In this document: positions 16,901-26,319 of the stretch, one piece after another
Layout: every line of letters begins with the position of its first letter
How positions within the stretch are numbered: the first letter of the stretch is position 1
NCBI GenBank assembly: GCA_963532875.1
Contig: CAUSLO010000007.1
Location: 1-39,490 of the forward strand
DNA: 39,490 nt
DNA from: CAUTUX01 sp963532875
GTDB taxonomy: Bacteria > Bacillota > Clostridia > Christensenellales > CAG-917
Direction of reading: 5' to 3'
Notes under the pieces: model-generated
Told to the model about the DNA's origin: nothing
Seen by the model: the letters and a program-made list of their open reading frames with translations, nothing else
The model's database searches: none
Position numbers and translations under genes: made by a program

Positions 16901-19349
16901 GGTGGAATGATGCCTTCCATGATAAGGAGTGCATCCTTGTTGTGATTTGTCTCATGATTTCTTTCTTGATGTCCTCATTGTTGAAATCTATTTCTTGACC
17001 AAGTTGTCCTCTATATTGAACCTTAATGCGATCCATCAAACATTGTTCTGCACCATACCCCAATCCGTCTGGGTTTTGAAGTTTAACAGTGAACTCTACT
17101 TGGATGTTAGGCTCTTCCCAAGTTGCATACAACTTCAATACTGTACCTCTTGTGCGATGTACATATGTTTCCAAATTTAGTGGTACATAATGTCCTGGAC
17201 TTTCTTCATACTTCCATCCCTTAAATCTAGTATGAACTCCTGGTTGACGGATGATTTGATCAGGTGTTGACTTCACTCTTAGTTTCTCAATTAAGTCGTC
17301 TTCAAATCCGCTACCGTATCTAATACTCCTCTGCAATCCATCCATGTTAAATATATTTTTGAATTTTGTATCATCAATATATCCATTGTCTTCGTGTGGA
17401 AGTCTCTTCTCCAACTCTATGTTTGCCTTTCTTCTAGCATATTTAATAGTTAAGTGCATGAAGTCTGATTTGTTTATTGTAACTCCACCACTAGGTAATG
17501 CCTTCTTTTCTCTTTCGTCATATATTACCGTTTTAGTTCTATCAAATTCTTCTTCATTAGGTGGGTTAGAATCAAAGACATCCGCATATGCTTGATTGAG
17601 GCTTTTATCTCTTGCTCTGTTAATTCTTTTGCTTGTATATCCTTCTTCTTCGCAATATTGGAAATCACCATTAACATCTTCATATTTATAGTCTACATGA
17701 AGTACTGGTCCTGTTGCTGGTGCTGGTCTTTTTTCATATTGTGCTCTGAAAACTATTCCATCTGTATATTGGTCGTCTTTAACTAAATATTTTTCATCTA
17801 ATGTTAGTATGCCTTCCGTGACTAATTCTTCTCTTCCTTCTATAGCCCATCCGATGAATTGACGGCTTTTGTCTCCTACTACTAAGTCGTTAATTCTTAT
17901 GATGTCGCCGAATTTATACTCTCCGTTTAACCCTACTTCCTTAATCTCTTTTTTGTTATTATTTCCATCTCTTATTTCAATCGCTACATTCTTCCTCTTG
18001 TAGAAGAATTTAACTTCTTTTGTTGAGTCTCCAGCAACATCTATATTGAATTTTGTTCCTATGTTATTTCCGTTTACTTCCACGTGAGACAATTCATATC
18101 CAAGCAACTTATTTATCGCTATATTATTTGATTTGATTTCATATTTGTCTTGATTAAATTTTTCTTTTGAAATGATGTCTACTTCTGAAATATCAATAGT
18201 TTCACTACTCTTTGCAAATATAGTTTCTTCACTATGTACTAACGTGAAATAATCATCTCTCCAACCGCCATCATATTTATGTTTCTCTTCATTGTTGGCT
18301 TCAAAGTAATAACTATATTTTAATGCAACCCCAACTGTATCTTTCGCTGCACCATATAGGAACGTATCCCCTTTAATTTCGATTTTATTAGTGTCTTCAA
18401 TTTTTGTTAGTCTGTAGTCTCCAGTACTTACCCCCAAATCAGATTGATACCAATTTGTTGAAGATGATTTTGCTAGAACGCCCAAACTAATTCTGTAGTC
18501 TGGTCTTGCTTCTGACAACTCAAATTTAACTAACTTATTTATTCTTCCTTCTTGAATGTAAGTTCTGACTTGATATTTTTTTGAATCTTTTGCGTGCCCA
18601 ACTTTTGAGTATAACTTAATTGCATTGGCTGATTTTAGATTATCTTTTGGTTGTCCAAATTCATCATCTATTGTCCCATTCTCGTGAATGATGGCTCTGT
18701 TGTCCGCCATTACTAGATCATATTCTTTCATCTCTTCATCCGAAATGCTACTCTGTCCGTAGATATCCTTTCTTGCATTGTTTGCTTCTACAAGAACACG
18801 CTTATCCATGTTAGACGCTAAAGTTTCTTTCAGAACTGTAAACCTTGTGTCATCATTCTCATCTTTTGCAAAAACGACGTTGTCCCAATTAACTTTCAAG
18901 GTTACTTTACGAATGCTCTTTCTGTTATAACTTTTCTTTGTTACATATTTAAATGTAATTGTCTTAGTATCTTCGCTAAAGGTGAAATATGAATCTTTTC
19001 CATTTAGGTCAAATTTCTTGAATGATTTGCCGCTTTTAAAAATATCAGAATATTTAAGCGTAGGCTGTCCATTCTTCTCTTCCATCTTAATACCATTGGC
19101 ATTCAACTTTTGGTCATCAAAATTTGGTATGAATGTGGCATTGTGTTTATTCTTCCATGTAACTGTACCTAGCGAATTCTTAACTTCTAGGTTCGATTTG
19201 TTCACATTCGCACTTGTTGCAATTACTACCGCCAGCATAATTACAAACAAAGAAATCAGCATAATTATGTTGCCAAATTTATACTTTTTCTTTGAAATGA
19301 GTTTTACATTTTGAATTTGATTCTCTACTTGTTTTTCTTCTTGATTCAT
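13977..19349 (-). CDS. Giant membrane-anchored surface protein with InlB-type repeats
   Basis: 1,790 residues. A basic N-terminus (KKKYKF) precedes one hydrophobic segment at about 26-48 (NIIMLISLFVIMLAVVIATS) with no clear signal-peptidase site, so it is probably an N-terminal membrane anchor with an extracellular body. The body has about five InlB/Flg_new-like modules, each with an F-x-GW turn and an ending like YATW, RPKW or YARW (for example FIGWAIEGRE, FKGWKYEESP, FEGWEYSDGT, LRGWSRTDSP, FLGWKTKYTN), interspersed with other beta-rich segments. The last about 190 residues (from YYKGIKYDKVLNGYYEYEKV) form a different domain that may be a divergent DUF6273/formylglycine-enzyme-like fold. 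No LPxTG motif or C-terminal anchor is seen. It follows the giant lipoprotein by 64 bp, probably in one operon. A role in adhesion or matrix binding is inferred only. Confidence 0.85.
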   Translation of the reverse strand: MNQEEKQVENQIQNVKLISKKKYKFGNIIMLISLFVIMLAVVIATSANVNKSNLEVKNSLGTVTWKNKHNATFIPNFDDQKLNANGIKMEEKNGQPTLKYSDIFKSGKSFKKFDLNGKDSYFTFSEDTKTITFKYVTKKSYNRKSIRKVTLKVNWDNVVFAKDENDDTRFTVLKETLASNMDKRVLVEANNARKDIYGQSSISDEEMKEYDLVMADNRAIIHENGTIDDEFGQPKDNLKSANAIKLYSKVGHAKDSKKYQVRTYIQEGRINKLVKFELSEARPDYRISLGVLAKSSSTNWYQSDLGVSTGDYRLTKIEDTNKIEIKGDTFLYGAAKDTVGVALKYSYYFEANNEEKHKYDGGWRDDYFTLVHSEETIFAKSSETIDISEVDIISKEKFNQDKYEIKSNNIAINKLLGYELSHVEVNGNNIGTKFNIDVAGDSTKEVKFFYKRKNVAIEIRDGNNNKKEIKEVGLNGEYKFGDIIRINDLVVGDKSRQFIGWAIEGREELVTEGILTLDEKYLVKDDQYTDGIVFRAQYEKRPAPATGPVLHVDYKYEDVNGDFQYCEEEGYTSKRINRARDKSLNQAYADVFDSNPPNEEEFDRTKTVIYDEREKKALPSGGVTINKSDFMHLTIKYARRKANIELEKRLPHEDNGYIDDTKFKNIFNMDGLQRSIRYGSGFEDDLIEKLRVKSTPDQIIRQPGVHTRFKGWKYEESPGHYVPLNLETYVHRTRGTVLKLYATWEEPNIQVEFTVKLQNPDGLGYGAEQCLMDRIKVQYRGQLGQEIDFNNEDIKKEIMRQITTRMHSLSWKASFHQVFETDSIRRTGGKLQMSETENKVEITADRRKVKLTVQHLSFDSEKIKDGKVKDRDELRRIEQVRQDLYELGVDTSKLDEREKLGLASVGYEGISIANSTLDLYRANNGEVVLERYTYALKKFKDKLEIGKDEAYDVGYFFINNKIELSNTYIIKKDDSDDVEVTYLYRPKEYYLNIAPDDKMDEGKYTRDGGKLRQSVRHMDKVVLKAPVAKKVNGEVKYTFEGWEYSDGTPISKYLLNRQVDTQEDTYVMPATDITIRPKWIESNRVKVKVEYIFEKSDNSYAKRDEKEARRPDNKEYDKGQNVDLDRFIDLHLPTTPNTAFPFAGHEIDMNKTMAENMGEDGQSLIGQDSNSEYYYKVTKKGVVHIKLYYRLKQNQVEFVNGYSAEGEMTGAVTEMTVSYKKKVLLPKEGIEFNRIGGGKATLRGWSRTDSPDSPVLDEETIFNDLADFTTGTKIVLYARWNYLTNTEMTARVEFEKPEKDLAFETGAEYIDNSTNVNLGKRSLKFDGQEPTETQILDLKATIYKLVKKQDLFQSEYVMTLDGYEGQSVVKLDPTASYTFRVYRRTIDLVLEVPFGHQVESGELDAIGQKLEVGRLILTYKVGQQVAKEPALNSTTDEDFLGWKTKYTNKDFNFNGAIINEPLYLTPKFNKKEAVIRLMHGNIADEFLNYKDDNQGVKVKKDLSKGYTEITVLNSKLPYTIKQINSTNDIYYKTTHHPGKINGYSESEITTIGAHVVNILAVEDVDKYKDSYPQKRSSTYGIEQGHLESETINVTTRTVHTIDTVYYKGIKYDKVLNGYYEYEKVGFEQFNDNNPHRMSKAIDVAQFRDEHTDAALRKGYNDSYLKNFFEKFLMKKLNMTTGRKIGLPKFADTNEVVASAVNYNNWREMNPSMSKSDYTATVINNYRELRKIGERKMNKEGYLFFNTYKKNGYHHEMIMIKGDKSSLPLVDYNKDAIAEGYASYIRLVEFA

Positions 19350-19413
19350 ATATTAACAATTCCTTTATTTTTAAATTCTATTTGCTTCCTTAATATTCTA
19401 TCGCCTCACCTTT

Positions 19414-22400
19414 TTAAAGCCAATTTACTGTTATGTGTGGTGAATCTTCTTTTATGCTGTTCTTATCTGTTTGAACGTTTACTATCCCCTTATATACATT
19501 GCTATTTAAGTTCAATGTTAAAGTTAGGGCTTCACATTTCCTAAATGCATATTGGAATATTCCTTCTAGTTTGCTGAAGTCGTATACGAAAGAATTTAAC
19601 TTTTTACATCCATCAAATGCATTTGCTCCAATCTTTGTAATATTATTGTTCAATTTAACTGTCGTTAATTCTTCACAAAGTTGGAATACATTTGCCCCTA
19701 TTTCTTTTAACGATAGTGCTTTACTCAAGTCTACCTCAACAAGTTTTGTTCCCTTAAACGCAGATTGTCCTATCTTATTTAATGCCACATTATCCTTCGT
19801 TGAGAATTTAAATTTATCTAATTTTGCACCCAGGAATGCATCCTTACCTATCTCTTCAACTTTATCTGAGAACATATCTTCTGTCTCGTTAAGTTGTTTA
19901 GCCTTATCTGAATATGAGTATATAAAGTTCTTAGCACTTTCCGCTGGTTCAAGCGTGTCTGGGAGATATAACTTGCCACCTGCGGTTAATTTTGATTCAA
20001 TAACGTCGAAAACTCCTTCTGCATAACCAACAATTGTGTGTTTATTAGCACCTGTGGAGTCTTTCAATTCCTTACTTACAACAATGTGTTTTCCAGCAAC
20101 CTTTTGATATGTATCCAATACTGTATCTAAGTTTGCGTTAATTCCTTTGATATAGTGCTTAGTTCTCCTTGTTGGTTGTGGATCTTGTGTTTTGTAGTCA
20201 TCACTAAACGAGAAGAATTTCATATCAGTTCCTTCAAATTGTTCTTCTGTTTCATAGAATGAATAGATATCCTTTGTGAATTTTTCTTGTATCTTTTGAT
20301 TTCTCGACTGTATTTTACCTTGATCATTTAATTTGAATTTATATATTGTTTCTTGTTGGTTGTTTGCGTTAGTAATGGTTTTTGTTTCGTATTCAATTTC
20401 TAGTAAATCTAAATAGAACTGTGTCTTAGGTATTTCAACTTTATGTTTAATTGTTTCTTTGCCATCTTTCTTTTCAATTAACTTGTCGTCGTTATCTTCA
20501 AAAAACGCTAACGTTGCTCTTACTCTTGCATTGTATTCAAATCTGTGTTCATAGGTATGTGTTGCGTTTAATCCACTTAGTGTATGTATTGTTTCTTTAA
20601 TGATTGTTCTTTTTGGTATCCTTATGTTTCCAGTTAAGTCGTCTAAGTTTTGATATCCATCTAAAACTATTTCTGTGTTGTGTCTTTCTTCTTTGTCCAT
20701 AATGGCTGTATCAAAGACATCACTGTCTAGATAGTTTTCATCTGTTAGTGCAGATACATTATACAATTGTACTGACTCCAAACTTGAGCATCCATTAAAT
20801 GCCCCATCGCTTATCTTTTTGATTGTGTTTGGAATATATACTTTTGTGATATCCGTTTGATTTAAAAATGCGTTATCACCTATTTCGTCAACCTCATATT
20901 CAATTCCATTAATTCTTACTCTTGATGGGACAACCACTACTTCGTTATGTTGATTGTTAACTTTTTTTATCTTGACACTATTGTTTCTAACGTCGTATTC
21001 AAATACATCATAATCTGGTTCAAAGATAACTGAGTATACATATTTACCAAATACTTCTTTGCCGTCTTTGACATACTTGAACTCAATTGTATGGAACCCC
21101 AACTCAGTAGTTTCTATAACTTTATTTTCTTCCTTGTCGCCTTCGCTAATAGGCGTTCCGTCTTTTTTCAAGAATATGACATGCTCATCAGAAAATGAAA
21201 CTACCTTGTATTCGCCGTCTTCTTTGATTAACTTGAACTTTACGTTCTTCTTATCTACCTTTACACCTTGTCTGTATTTTGCCTCTAAGCGATTAATTTG
21301 TTTTATATCTTTAATTTGTGCTTCGTGAACACTATATTCGTGAACTACTTCAAAATATGAATTGTCTGCTTTCTTGCATATTCCCCAGCCTGGAATATTT
21401 AATCTAAATACGAATCTTTTGCTATCTGCAACCTCTGGTTTATATGAAGCAATATCCTCATCTGTTATCTTGATTTTCTTTTCTACATCATCAATATCTC
21501 TATATACAATGTTTGCCTTTGAAATATCAATGTTTATGTTGCTTGTATAGTATGTGCTTTCTAGTCCCTCAACTGTGATTTGTTTTGACTCGTCTGGAGC
21601 ATTTACAACACGATACTCAAATGTGGTTTTCTTTTCTGTAATAGTTAATTCAACTGATTTTTCTCCCTCTGTACTTAAATTGGATGGATCTAATGCAGTT
21701 GCAACATCTGCCTTTTTTAGTGTTGCATATATTTTACCAGTTAGCCCATCGCATGCAATTAATAGACCCTTTGCAATTTCGTCCCCCATCTTGAATACTT
21801 CATCTATTATTTTAAATGTTGTTGCTCTTCTTAAATATTTTTGTTTAATTTTGTTGTAGTTAATGCTAATTTCTTTTTCTACTAACTCTTTAAACTTGTT
21901 GATGTTTTCTTTGTATATTCTAGTTATAGTACTTGCGATTTCTGAAATATTTTGTGCATTTGCATTCTCTGTCAACTTGTCCTTTACGTTCTTACGAACA
22001 TATATTTCTACATCGCTTGGAATACTACCTCTTTCAAGAGTTATATTATCGGCTAGGGTATCTCCTTTTGATACGAAGACAACTTTTGATAACTTTGCAT
22101 TCTTCTCAAATGCATTTCTCGAAATTTTAATATTGTTTGAATATATGTACGCTTCTTTAAGTTGCTCTGGATTTGATACTGTCAATGCCCCAGAAGCAAT
22201 TTCTTTAACATTCTCATCAACATGTATAACTTCTTGCTTGCTTGAAACTCTGTTAGCAATAAGTATGTTGTTTATTACTACGAGTCCTTCTTCATTTTTA
22301 TTCTTATCCAAGAACTTATCACAAGAATCTAAAGCATGTTGTCCAAAGTGAGTGATTTGTGAAATGTTGTTTATTGTCTCTAATCCTTTGCATGAACTAA

Positions 22401-24717
22401 ATGCATATTCGGCTATAACATTCACACCTGCTGGAATTGTATATTCTATTAGGTCTGGATTGGTAACTTTAAATAACGCATTCCCGATAACTATGTCCTG
22501 TTTGTTGTCTGCTTTGTCCTTTAAGAGTTTTGTTCCATCCAATGCGTGTTGATCAATGTCTTTAAGATCTACAGCCCCTTGTATTTCAATTTCTTCAAGA
22601 TTTGTTAGGTATGAGAATGCATTCTTTTTAATGTTTTCTACTGCACCATTCAAAATGACTTTCTTTACACTGCCAAGTTCATGTTGACCTTTTTTGAAGT
22701 TATCAAATGCTGAAACTCCGATTGTTTTGATTGCTTGATCATCTAAGTCGATAGTATCGCCATCTGTGGTTGCTTTGTATAAATACTTCTTGCCACCTTC
22801 CATGTCGAATGTAACAATGTTTCTTGCATTAGCAATAAATTTTGTTCCGTTGAATGCACCTTCTCCAATATGAGTAATCTTTTTAGATAATTCTACATCT
22901 TTTAAACTCTCACATTTTGCGAAAGCATAGTCGCCAATTGTTTCAATTTCTGTTGCTGAAAAATCAATTTTACTTAGCCAAGTTAGTCCTTCGCTACCAC
23001 CTACTTCTACAACCTTTCTCTCAACGCCGTTGATTGTAACTGTTCTTGGAATTATCAATTCGCTAATTGTTTTATCACGAACTTTCAATAGGCTAACCGT
23101 TCCGTCTTCATTAATTCTGTGCCCTTGCAAGTCTCCTCGATTATGAAAAACCGATTCGATGATGTATGTGCTCAATTTAGAGTTATCAACTTGCCAGAAT
23201 GGATATATTTCTTTCCCCTTGCCGTGATCTTCTAATAAGTTAATTTTCTTTGTAGTGTCTACTGTATTTGCTGGTAGGAAAGGAACTGAAGTATGCCAAG
23301 ACGCAATTGATGCCCCTTCTGACTTTTGCAACCCTGCCATCAAGTCTGCGACCTTTAATTTCTTTACAACCTTTTTATCCTTCCTATCATTGAATATTTC
23401 AAATCTTGCTACTATGTCTCCTATCTCTGTGCCGTATTTGATTTTTGATATTTTGTATGATGCCGGTTGATATTGATTGCTTGCGTAGATTGCTTCCACC
23501 TCCACACCTTTTGTTTCATCTTCGGCACTTTCTGTTACGGCATTTGCATCTTCATACTCTCTTCCTAGATTTCCTCCAAGACTATACAAAGTGAAATCAT
23601 ATTCTCTCTTTTTCCAAATCGCATATACACTTACAATGCCTTGTGTTTCTTTACCGCTCTCAAATTTATATTCTTTATATTCACCGTTTATCTTTCTTGC
23701 CCATGCAACAAAAATGTGCGATTTGTATTTGTTCATGTAACTTGTTGTTGGCAATTCTGCAATTTCTTCTGTGTTCTCTTTATTGCCAGTTACTCTATTA
23801 ACCTTTACAGGACTTATCTCTGCTGGGTCTGCTTGACCATCTTCAAGTTCTCTGTCGTCTGGTAGATTTAGGTTGAATCTGCGTTCAAATGTGTCTTCTT
23901 TTAAAATGGCTGTAAATCTATACATGTATTCGTACTCGTCATCCACATCTTTGAAGTCTAGTTCTAGGTTATAGTTCTCTCTAATCTGCAACTGTTTTTC
24001 TGTCTCATATGTCTCAGATGACCCTTTTGTTCTTCTGAATATTGTCAAATCATATCCAAGAAAATTGTATCCTCTACGACTAACTGAGAATTCTTTTAGG
24101 AATCTTTTACCAACTGGTTCTTTGTCCTCTATAACTTGCCATTTCTTTTGACTTGAAAGTGTTGTTGCCATTACTGCTTCTTTACCAGGAGGAACACTTC
24201 CAACTGCCTTACCTGTATAAGTAAATCCTACCGTTGTATCTGATGTCTTTGGGACTATGAAATAGTTATTGACTGGGAACACATATCTCTTCCTTGTGAT
24301 TGATAGCATAAACGAGCCTTTGATACCATCCTTTACAAATTTTACGTATCCTCTAAAATATGGAATCTTGTCTATGGTTTGCTCTTTATCAATTGCTCTT
24401 TCTATCTCATCAAAGTTTGTGATATCTTCCTTAGCCAACGGAACAGGATCTCCATATTTTGTTTTTCTCGATTTGCCTACCGTTTCTTTTTTCCTGAGGC
24501 TTACTTCAGACCAATCAATCTCTTCGTATATCGCATACTCTGTCAATGCACTTGTTCCTTTTGAATGTTCAAAGTTAACCTTAACATCCCAAGAGATCTG
24601 TACATTTTCGTTATTTTTCTTTGCTCTTAGCCCACCTTTTTTTGCACAAGCCCCTAGAGAAATCGCTAGGATTATAACTGTTAAAATCGACAAAACTGAT
24701 ATAATTCTCTTTTTCAT
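19414..24717 (-). CDS. Giant surface lipoprotein with BspA-type leucine-rich repeats
   Basis: 1,767 residues. The lipoprotein signal peptide is clear: a basic start, hydrophobic core, and lipobox SLGAC with Cys24 as the lipidated residue. N-terminal beta-rich domains (about 30-400) include one InlB-like module (FVAWARKINGEYKEY ... VYAIWKKREY). BspA-like LRR_5 repeats occur in three groups: about 540-900 (IETIGDYAFAKCESLKDVEL, ITHIGEGAFNGTKF), about 1310-1360 (VDEIGDNAFLNQTDITKVYI) and about 1640-1760 (VEEIGKDAFLGAKLDKFKF, LKEIGANVFQLCEELTTVKL). Between them lie charged, possibly helical spacers. BspA-type repeats are known from adhesins of Bacteroidetes, Treponema and Firmicutes. RBS GGGG lies 6 nt before the ATG. 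It is the first gene of a two-gene surface operon. Confidence 0.88.
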   Translation of the reverse strand: MKKRIISVLSILTVIILAISLGACAKKGGLRAKKNNENVQISWDVKVNFEHSKGTSALTEYAIYEEIDWSEVSLRKKETVGKSRKTKYGDPVPLAKEDITNFDEIERAIDKEQTIDKIPYFRGYVKFVKDGIKGSFMLSITRKRYVFPVNNYFIVPKTSDTTVGFTYTGKAVGSVPPGKEAVMATTLSSQKKWQVIEDKEPVGKRFLKEFSVSRRGYNFLGYDLTIFRRTKGSSETYETEKQLQIRENYNLELDFKDVDDEYEYMYRFTAILKEDTFERRFNLNLPDDRELEDGQADPAEISPVKVNRVTGNKENTEEIAELPTTSYMNKYKSHIFVAWARKINGEYKEYKFESGKETQGIVSVYAIWKKREYDFTLYSLGGNLGREYEDANAVTESAEDETKGVEVEAIYASNQYQPASYKISKIKYGTEIGDIVARFEIFNDRKDKKVVKKLKVADLMAGLQKSEGASIASWHTSVPFLPANTVDTTKKINLLEDHGKGKEIYPFWQVDNSKLSTYIIESVFHNRGDLQGHRINEDGTVSLLKVRDKTISELIIPRTVTINGVERKVVEVGGSEGLTWLSKIDFSATEIETIGDYAFAKCESLKDVELSKKITHIGEGAFNGTKFIANARNIVTFDMEGGKKYLYKATTDGDTIDLDDQAIKTIGVSAFDNFKKGQHELGSVKKVILNGAVENIKKNAFSYLTNLEEIEIQGAVDLKDIDQHALDGTKLLKDKADNKQDIVIGNALFKVTNPDLIEYTIPAGVNVIAEYAFSSCKGLETINNISQITHFGQHALDSCDKFLDKNKNEEGLVVINNILIANRVSSKQEVIHVDENVKEIASGALTVSNPEQLKEAYIYSNNIKISRNAFEKNAKLSKVVFVSKGDTLADNITLERGSIPSDVEIYVRKNVKDKLTENANAQNISEIASTITRIYKENINKFKELVEKEISINYNKIKQKYLRRATTFKIIDEVFKMGDEIAKGLLIACDGLTGKIYATLKKADVATALDPSNLSTEGEKSVELTITEKKTTFEYRVVNAPDESKQITVEGLESTYYTSNINIDISKANIVYRDIDDVEKKIKITDEDIASYKPEVADSKRFVFRLNIPGWGICKKADNSYFEVVHEYSVHEAQIKDIKQINRLEAKYRQGVKVDKKNVKFKLIKEDGEYKVVSFSDEHVIFLKKDGTPISEGDKEENKVIETTELGFHTIEFKYVKDGKEVFGKYVYSVIFEPDYDVFEYDVRNNSVKIKKVNNQHNEVVVVPSRVRINGIEYEVDEIGDNAFLNQTDITKVYIPNTIKKISDGAFNGCSSLESVQLYNVSALTDENYLDSDVFDTAIMDKEERHNTEIVLDGYQNLDDLTGNIRIPKRTIIKETIHTLSGLNATHTYEHRFEYNARVRATLAFFEDNDDKLIEKKDGKETIKHKVEIPKTQFYLDLLEIEYETKTITNANNQQETIYKFKLNDQGKIQSRNQKIQEKFTKDIYSFYETEEQFEGTDMKFFSFSDDYKTQDPQPTRRTKHYIKGINANLDTVLDTYQKVAGKHIVVSKELKDSTGANKHTIVGYAEGVFDVIESKLTAGGKLYLPDTLEPAESAKNFIYSYSDKAKQLNETEDMFSDKVEEIGKDAFLGAKLDKFKFSTKDNVALNKIGQSAFKGTKLVEVDLSKALSLKEIGANVFQLCEELTTVKLNNNITKIGANAFDGCKKLNSFVYDFSKLEGIFQYAFRKCEALTLTLNLNSNVYKGIVNVQTDKNSIKEDSPHITVNWL

Positions 24718-24748
24718 AATATCCCCAATATTTTATATATTATTTATA

Positions 24749-24778
24749 ATTATATAAAGTGAGTCATATCAGAGTCAA
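24749..24778 (-). promoter_or_regulatory. Promoter of the surface-protein operon
   Basis: On the minus strand TTGACT (24778-24773), an 18-bp spacer and a perfect TATAAT (24754-24749), about 31 bp upstream of the lipoprotein ATG. TGACTC occurs twice as a direct repeat (TGACTC-TGATA-TGACTC), once over the -35, a possible regulator site. Confidence 0.7.
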
Positions 24779-24805
24779 TAGCAAGTTTTTGTGGAGAAGT
24801 GAACT

Positions 24806-26104
24806 TTATCTGTATTTGGCTATGTAGTTTTCAAAAAACGTTACCGAATCCATGAGAGATTTAACTGGCACGCATTCGTCATTTCCATGCATTCTTGATA
24901 ATTCTTCATTTGAGAGCCTTAATGGCGTACATCTAAAGGCATATTGCACGCATTCCTCCATTGTCCTACTATCCGTTCCACCAAATAACATAAAAGGAAG
25001 TACTCCAACTTCATTATGATATGTCTCCTTTATTGTTTCACTCAGCAATTGGTATGCATCGCTGTCTGTTTTAGCAAGTTTTGAGCAGTTTCGGGCATTC
25101 TGTTCCGTTAAAATTGTATTGTGCTTGTCTGCAATGATCTTTAGTTTTTGGATTATATCGTCCTTATCATCCCACGGAGATATGCGAATATTCGCAGTAC
25201 ACGACGCCTTTGAAGGGATAATATTTGGGGCTGATGATCCGCTCATCATCGTAAAAACAATTGTCGATTGTGTCATTGCCTTATTTTTTGGATTCATGTC
25301 TTTTAGGATTTTGATTAGTTGCTTTTTGTTTTTAAATTTCTTGTCCTCTGTTTTAGGTAGATCTTTAGCAATTGTTGAATACATTTCGGATGTAACTTGC
25401 GACAAGTCTTCTTTAAATAATTTCCCTTTCTTGTCTAATTCTGAAATCTCTTTAATTAACCCTGCTAATCTTTCAATTGGGGTGTCATCTCCGGGTTGAG
25501 AACTGTGTCCACCTTCAGCGTTGGCTGTAAATGTTACGTCAATATAGCCCTTTTCTAAGACTCCTATCATGGCGTATTCTCTATTGCTAATATCAGAAAG
25601 TTCTATTGCTCCTCCCTCGTCTAGTGATACATATGGAGTGATTTTATTTTCTTTAAACCAAGAAACTGACTTAGCACAGCCGTCTCCTCCGATTTCTTCG
25701 TTGTCGCTTAGACTAATATAGATATCTTGATTTGGAACAAAGTTTTTTTCTAACTTTTTCTCTACTGCTGTCATGATTGCAAATATTACATTCTTACAAT
25801 CTATAGTCCCTCTTCCATATATCTTGTCTTCTCGCACTTCTGCCACAAATGGGTTTGAACTCCATTCTTCTGGATTTGCATCTACAACGTCTTGATGAGC
25901 CATTAATACTAATGGGTTATCATTGTTCTTACCTTCCCAATGAAACAGTAATGCTTTGCCATCTAATTTAATTTTCTTTAGGTGTTTATGAAATAAAGGA
26001 AAGCACTCTTGCAAGGTTGTGTGGAATTCATCAAACTTCTTTATATCTTTACCTGCTATTGTAGGGATATTAATCATCTTGCAAAACTTCTCTATGTCTG
26101 TCAT
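24806..26104 (-). CDS. M20-family metallopeptidase (dipeptidase/carboxypeptidase S-like)
   Basis: A 432-residue zinc amidohydrolase of the M20 family. Metal ligands and catalytic residues are visible in LMAHQDVVD, YGRGTIDCK, DNEEIGGDG (catalytic Glu-Glu) and the C-terminal FGGTDSRTM region; the dimerisation domain lies about 185-300. DVVDANPEEWSSNPF followed by GRGTIDCK resembles carboxypeptidase S-like members that cleave short peptides or acylated amino acids. An ATG at 26113 is too close to the AAGGAG Shine-Dalgarno; the ATG at 26104 is better spaced. No signal peptide, so cytoplasmic. It is probably monocistronic, with its own promoter facing away from rplU. Confidence 0.92.
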   Translation of the reverse strand: MTDIEKFCKMINIPTIAGKDIKKFDEFHTTLQECFPLFHKHLKKIKLDGKALLFHWEGKNNDNPLVLMAHQDVVDANPEEWSSNPFVAEVREDKIYGRGTIDCKNVIFAIMTAVEKKLEKNFVPNQDIYISLSDNEEIGGDGCAKSVSWFKENKITPYVSLDEGGAIELSDISNREYAMIGVLEKGYIDVTFTANAEGGHSSQPGDDTPIERLAGLIKEISELDKKGKLFKEDLSQVTSEMYSTIAKDLPKTEDKKFKNKKQLIKILKDMNPKNKAMTQSTIVFTMMSGSSAPNIIPSKASCTANIRISPWDDKDDIIQKLKIIADKHNTILTEQNARNCSKLAKTDSDAYQLLSETIKETYHNEVGVLPFMLFGGTDSRTMEECVQYAFRCTPLRLSNEELSRMHGNDECVPVKSLMDSVTFFENYIAKYR

Positions 26105-26138
26105 TGGATACATTCTCCTTGATCGTTTTTGTATTTAA

Positions 26139-26169
26139 ATTATATCGCAAGTGGCGTTATATGTATCAA
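26139..26169 (-). promoter_or_regulatory. Probable promoter of the M20 peptidase gene
   Basis: TATAAT (26144-26139) on the minus strand with TTGATA (26169-26164) 19 bp upstream. The -10 is perfect; the spacer is 1-2 bp long for SigA. Confidence 0.5.
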
Positions 26170-26209
26170 TATTTTTATAGGCACATAGTCGCATATCCTA
26201 GTCATTTAA

Positions 26210-26238
26210 TTGACTTAAATTGTTCAAGTTTGTTAAAT
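26210..26238 (+). promoter_or_regulatory. Probable rplU operon promoter
   Basis: TTGACT (26210-26215), a 17-bp spacer and TTAAAT (26233-26238). The -35 is strong and the -10 poor; it is positioned just before the putative structured leader. Confidence 0.45.
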
Positions 26239-26244
26239 TAGTAG

Positions 26245-26312
26245 ACGTGCCGCACAAAAAAGGTATGAAGTTCACTTGGTGACACCTGATTGGCGAGACT
26301 GGAGAGAGGAGG
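26245..26312 (+). promoter_or_regulatory. Putative ribosomal protein L21 leader
   Basis: The stretch between the promoter and the rplU Shine-Dalgarno is much less AT-rich than the spacer around it and carries GTGCCGCAC, GGTGACACCTGA and GGCGAGACTGG. Firmicutes commonly carry a structured L21 leader at this exact place, thought to bind L21 for autoregulation. The identification rests on position and remembered motifs, not on a covariance search. Confidence 0.55.
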
Positions 26313-26319
26313 TATTTTG

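Noticed and set aside
13977..19349. Sortase-anchored (LPxTG) wall protein
   Set aside because: The C-terminus ends in a soluble-looking sequence without LPxTG, hydrophobic segment or basic tail; anchoring is more likely through the N-terminal helix.
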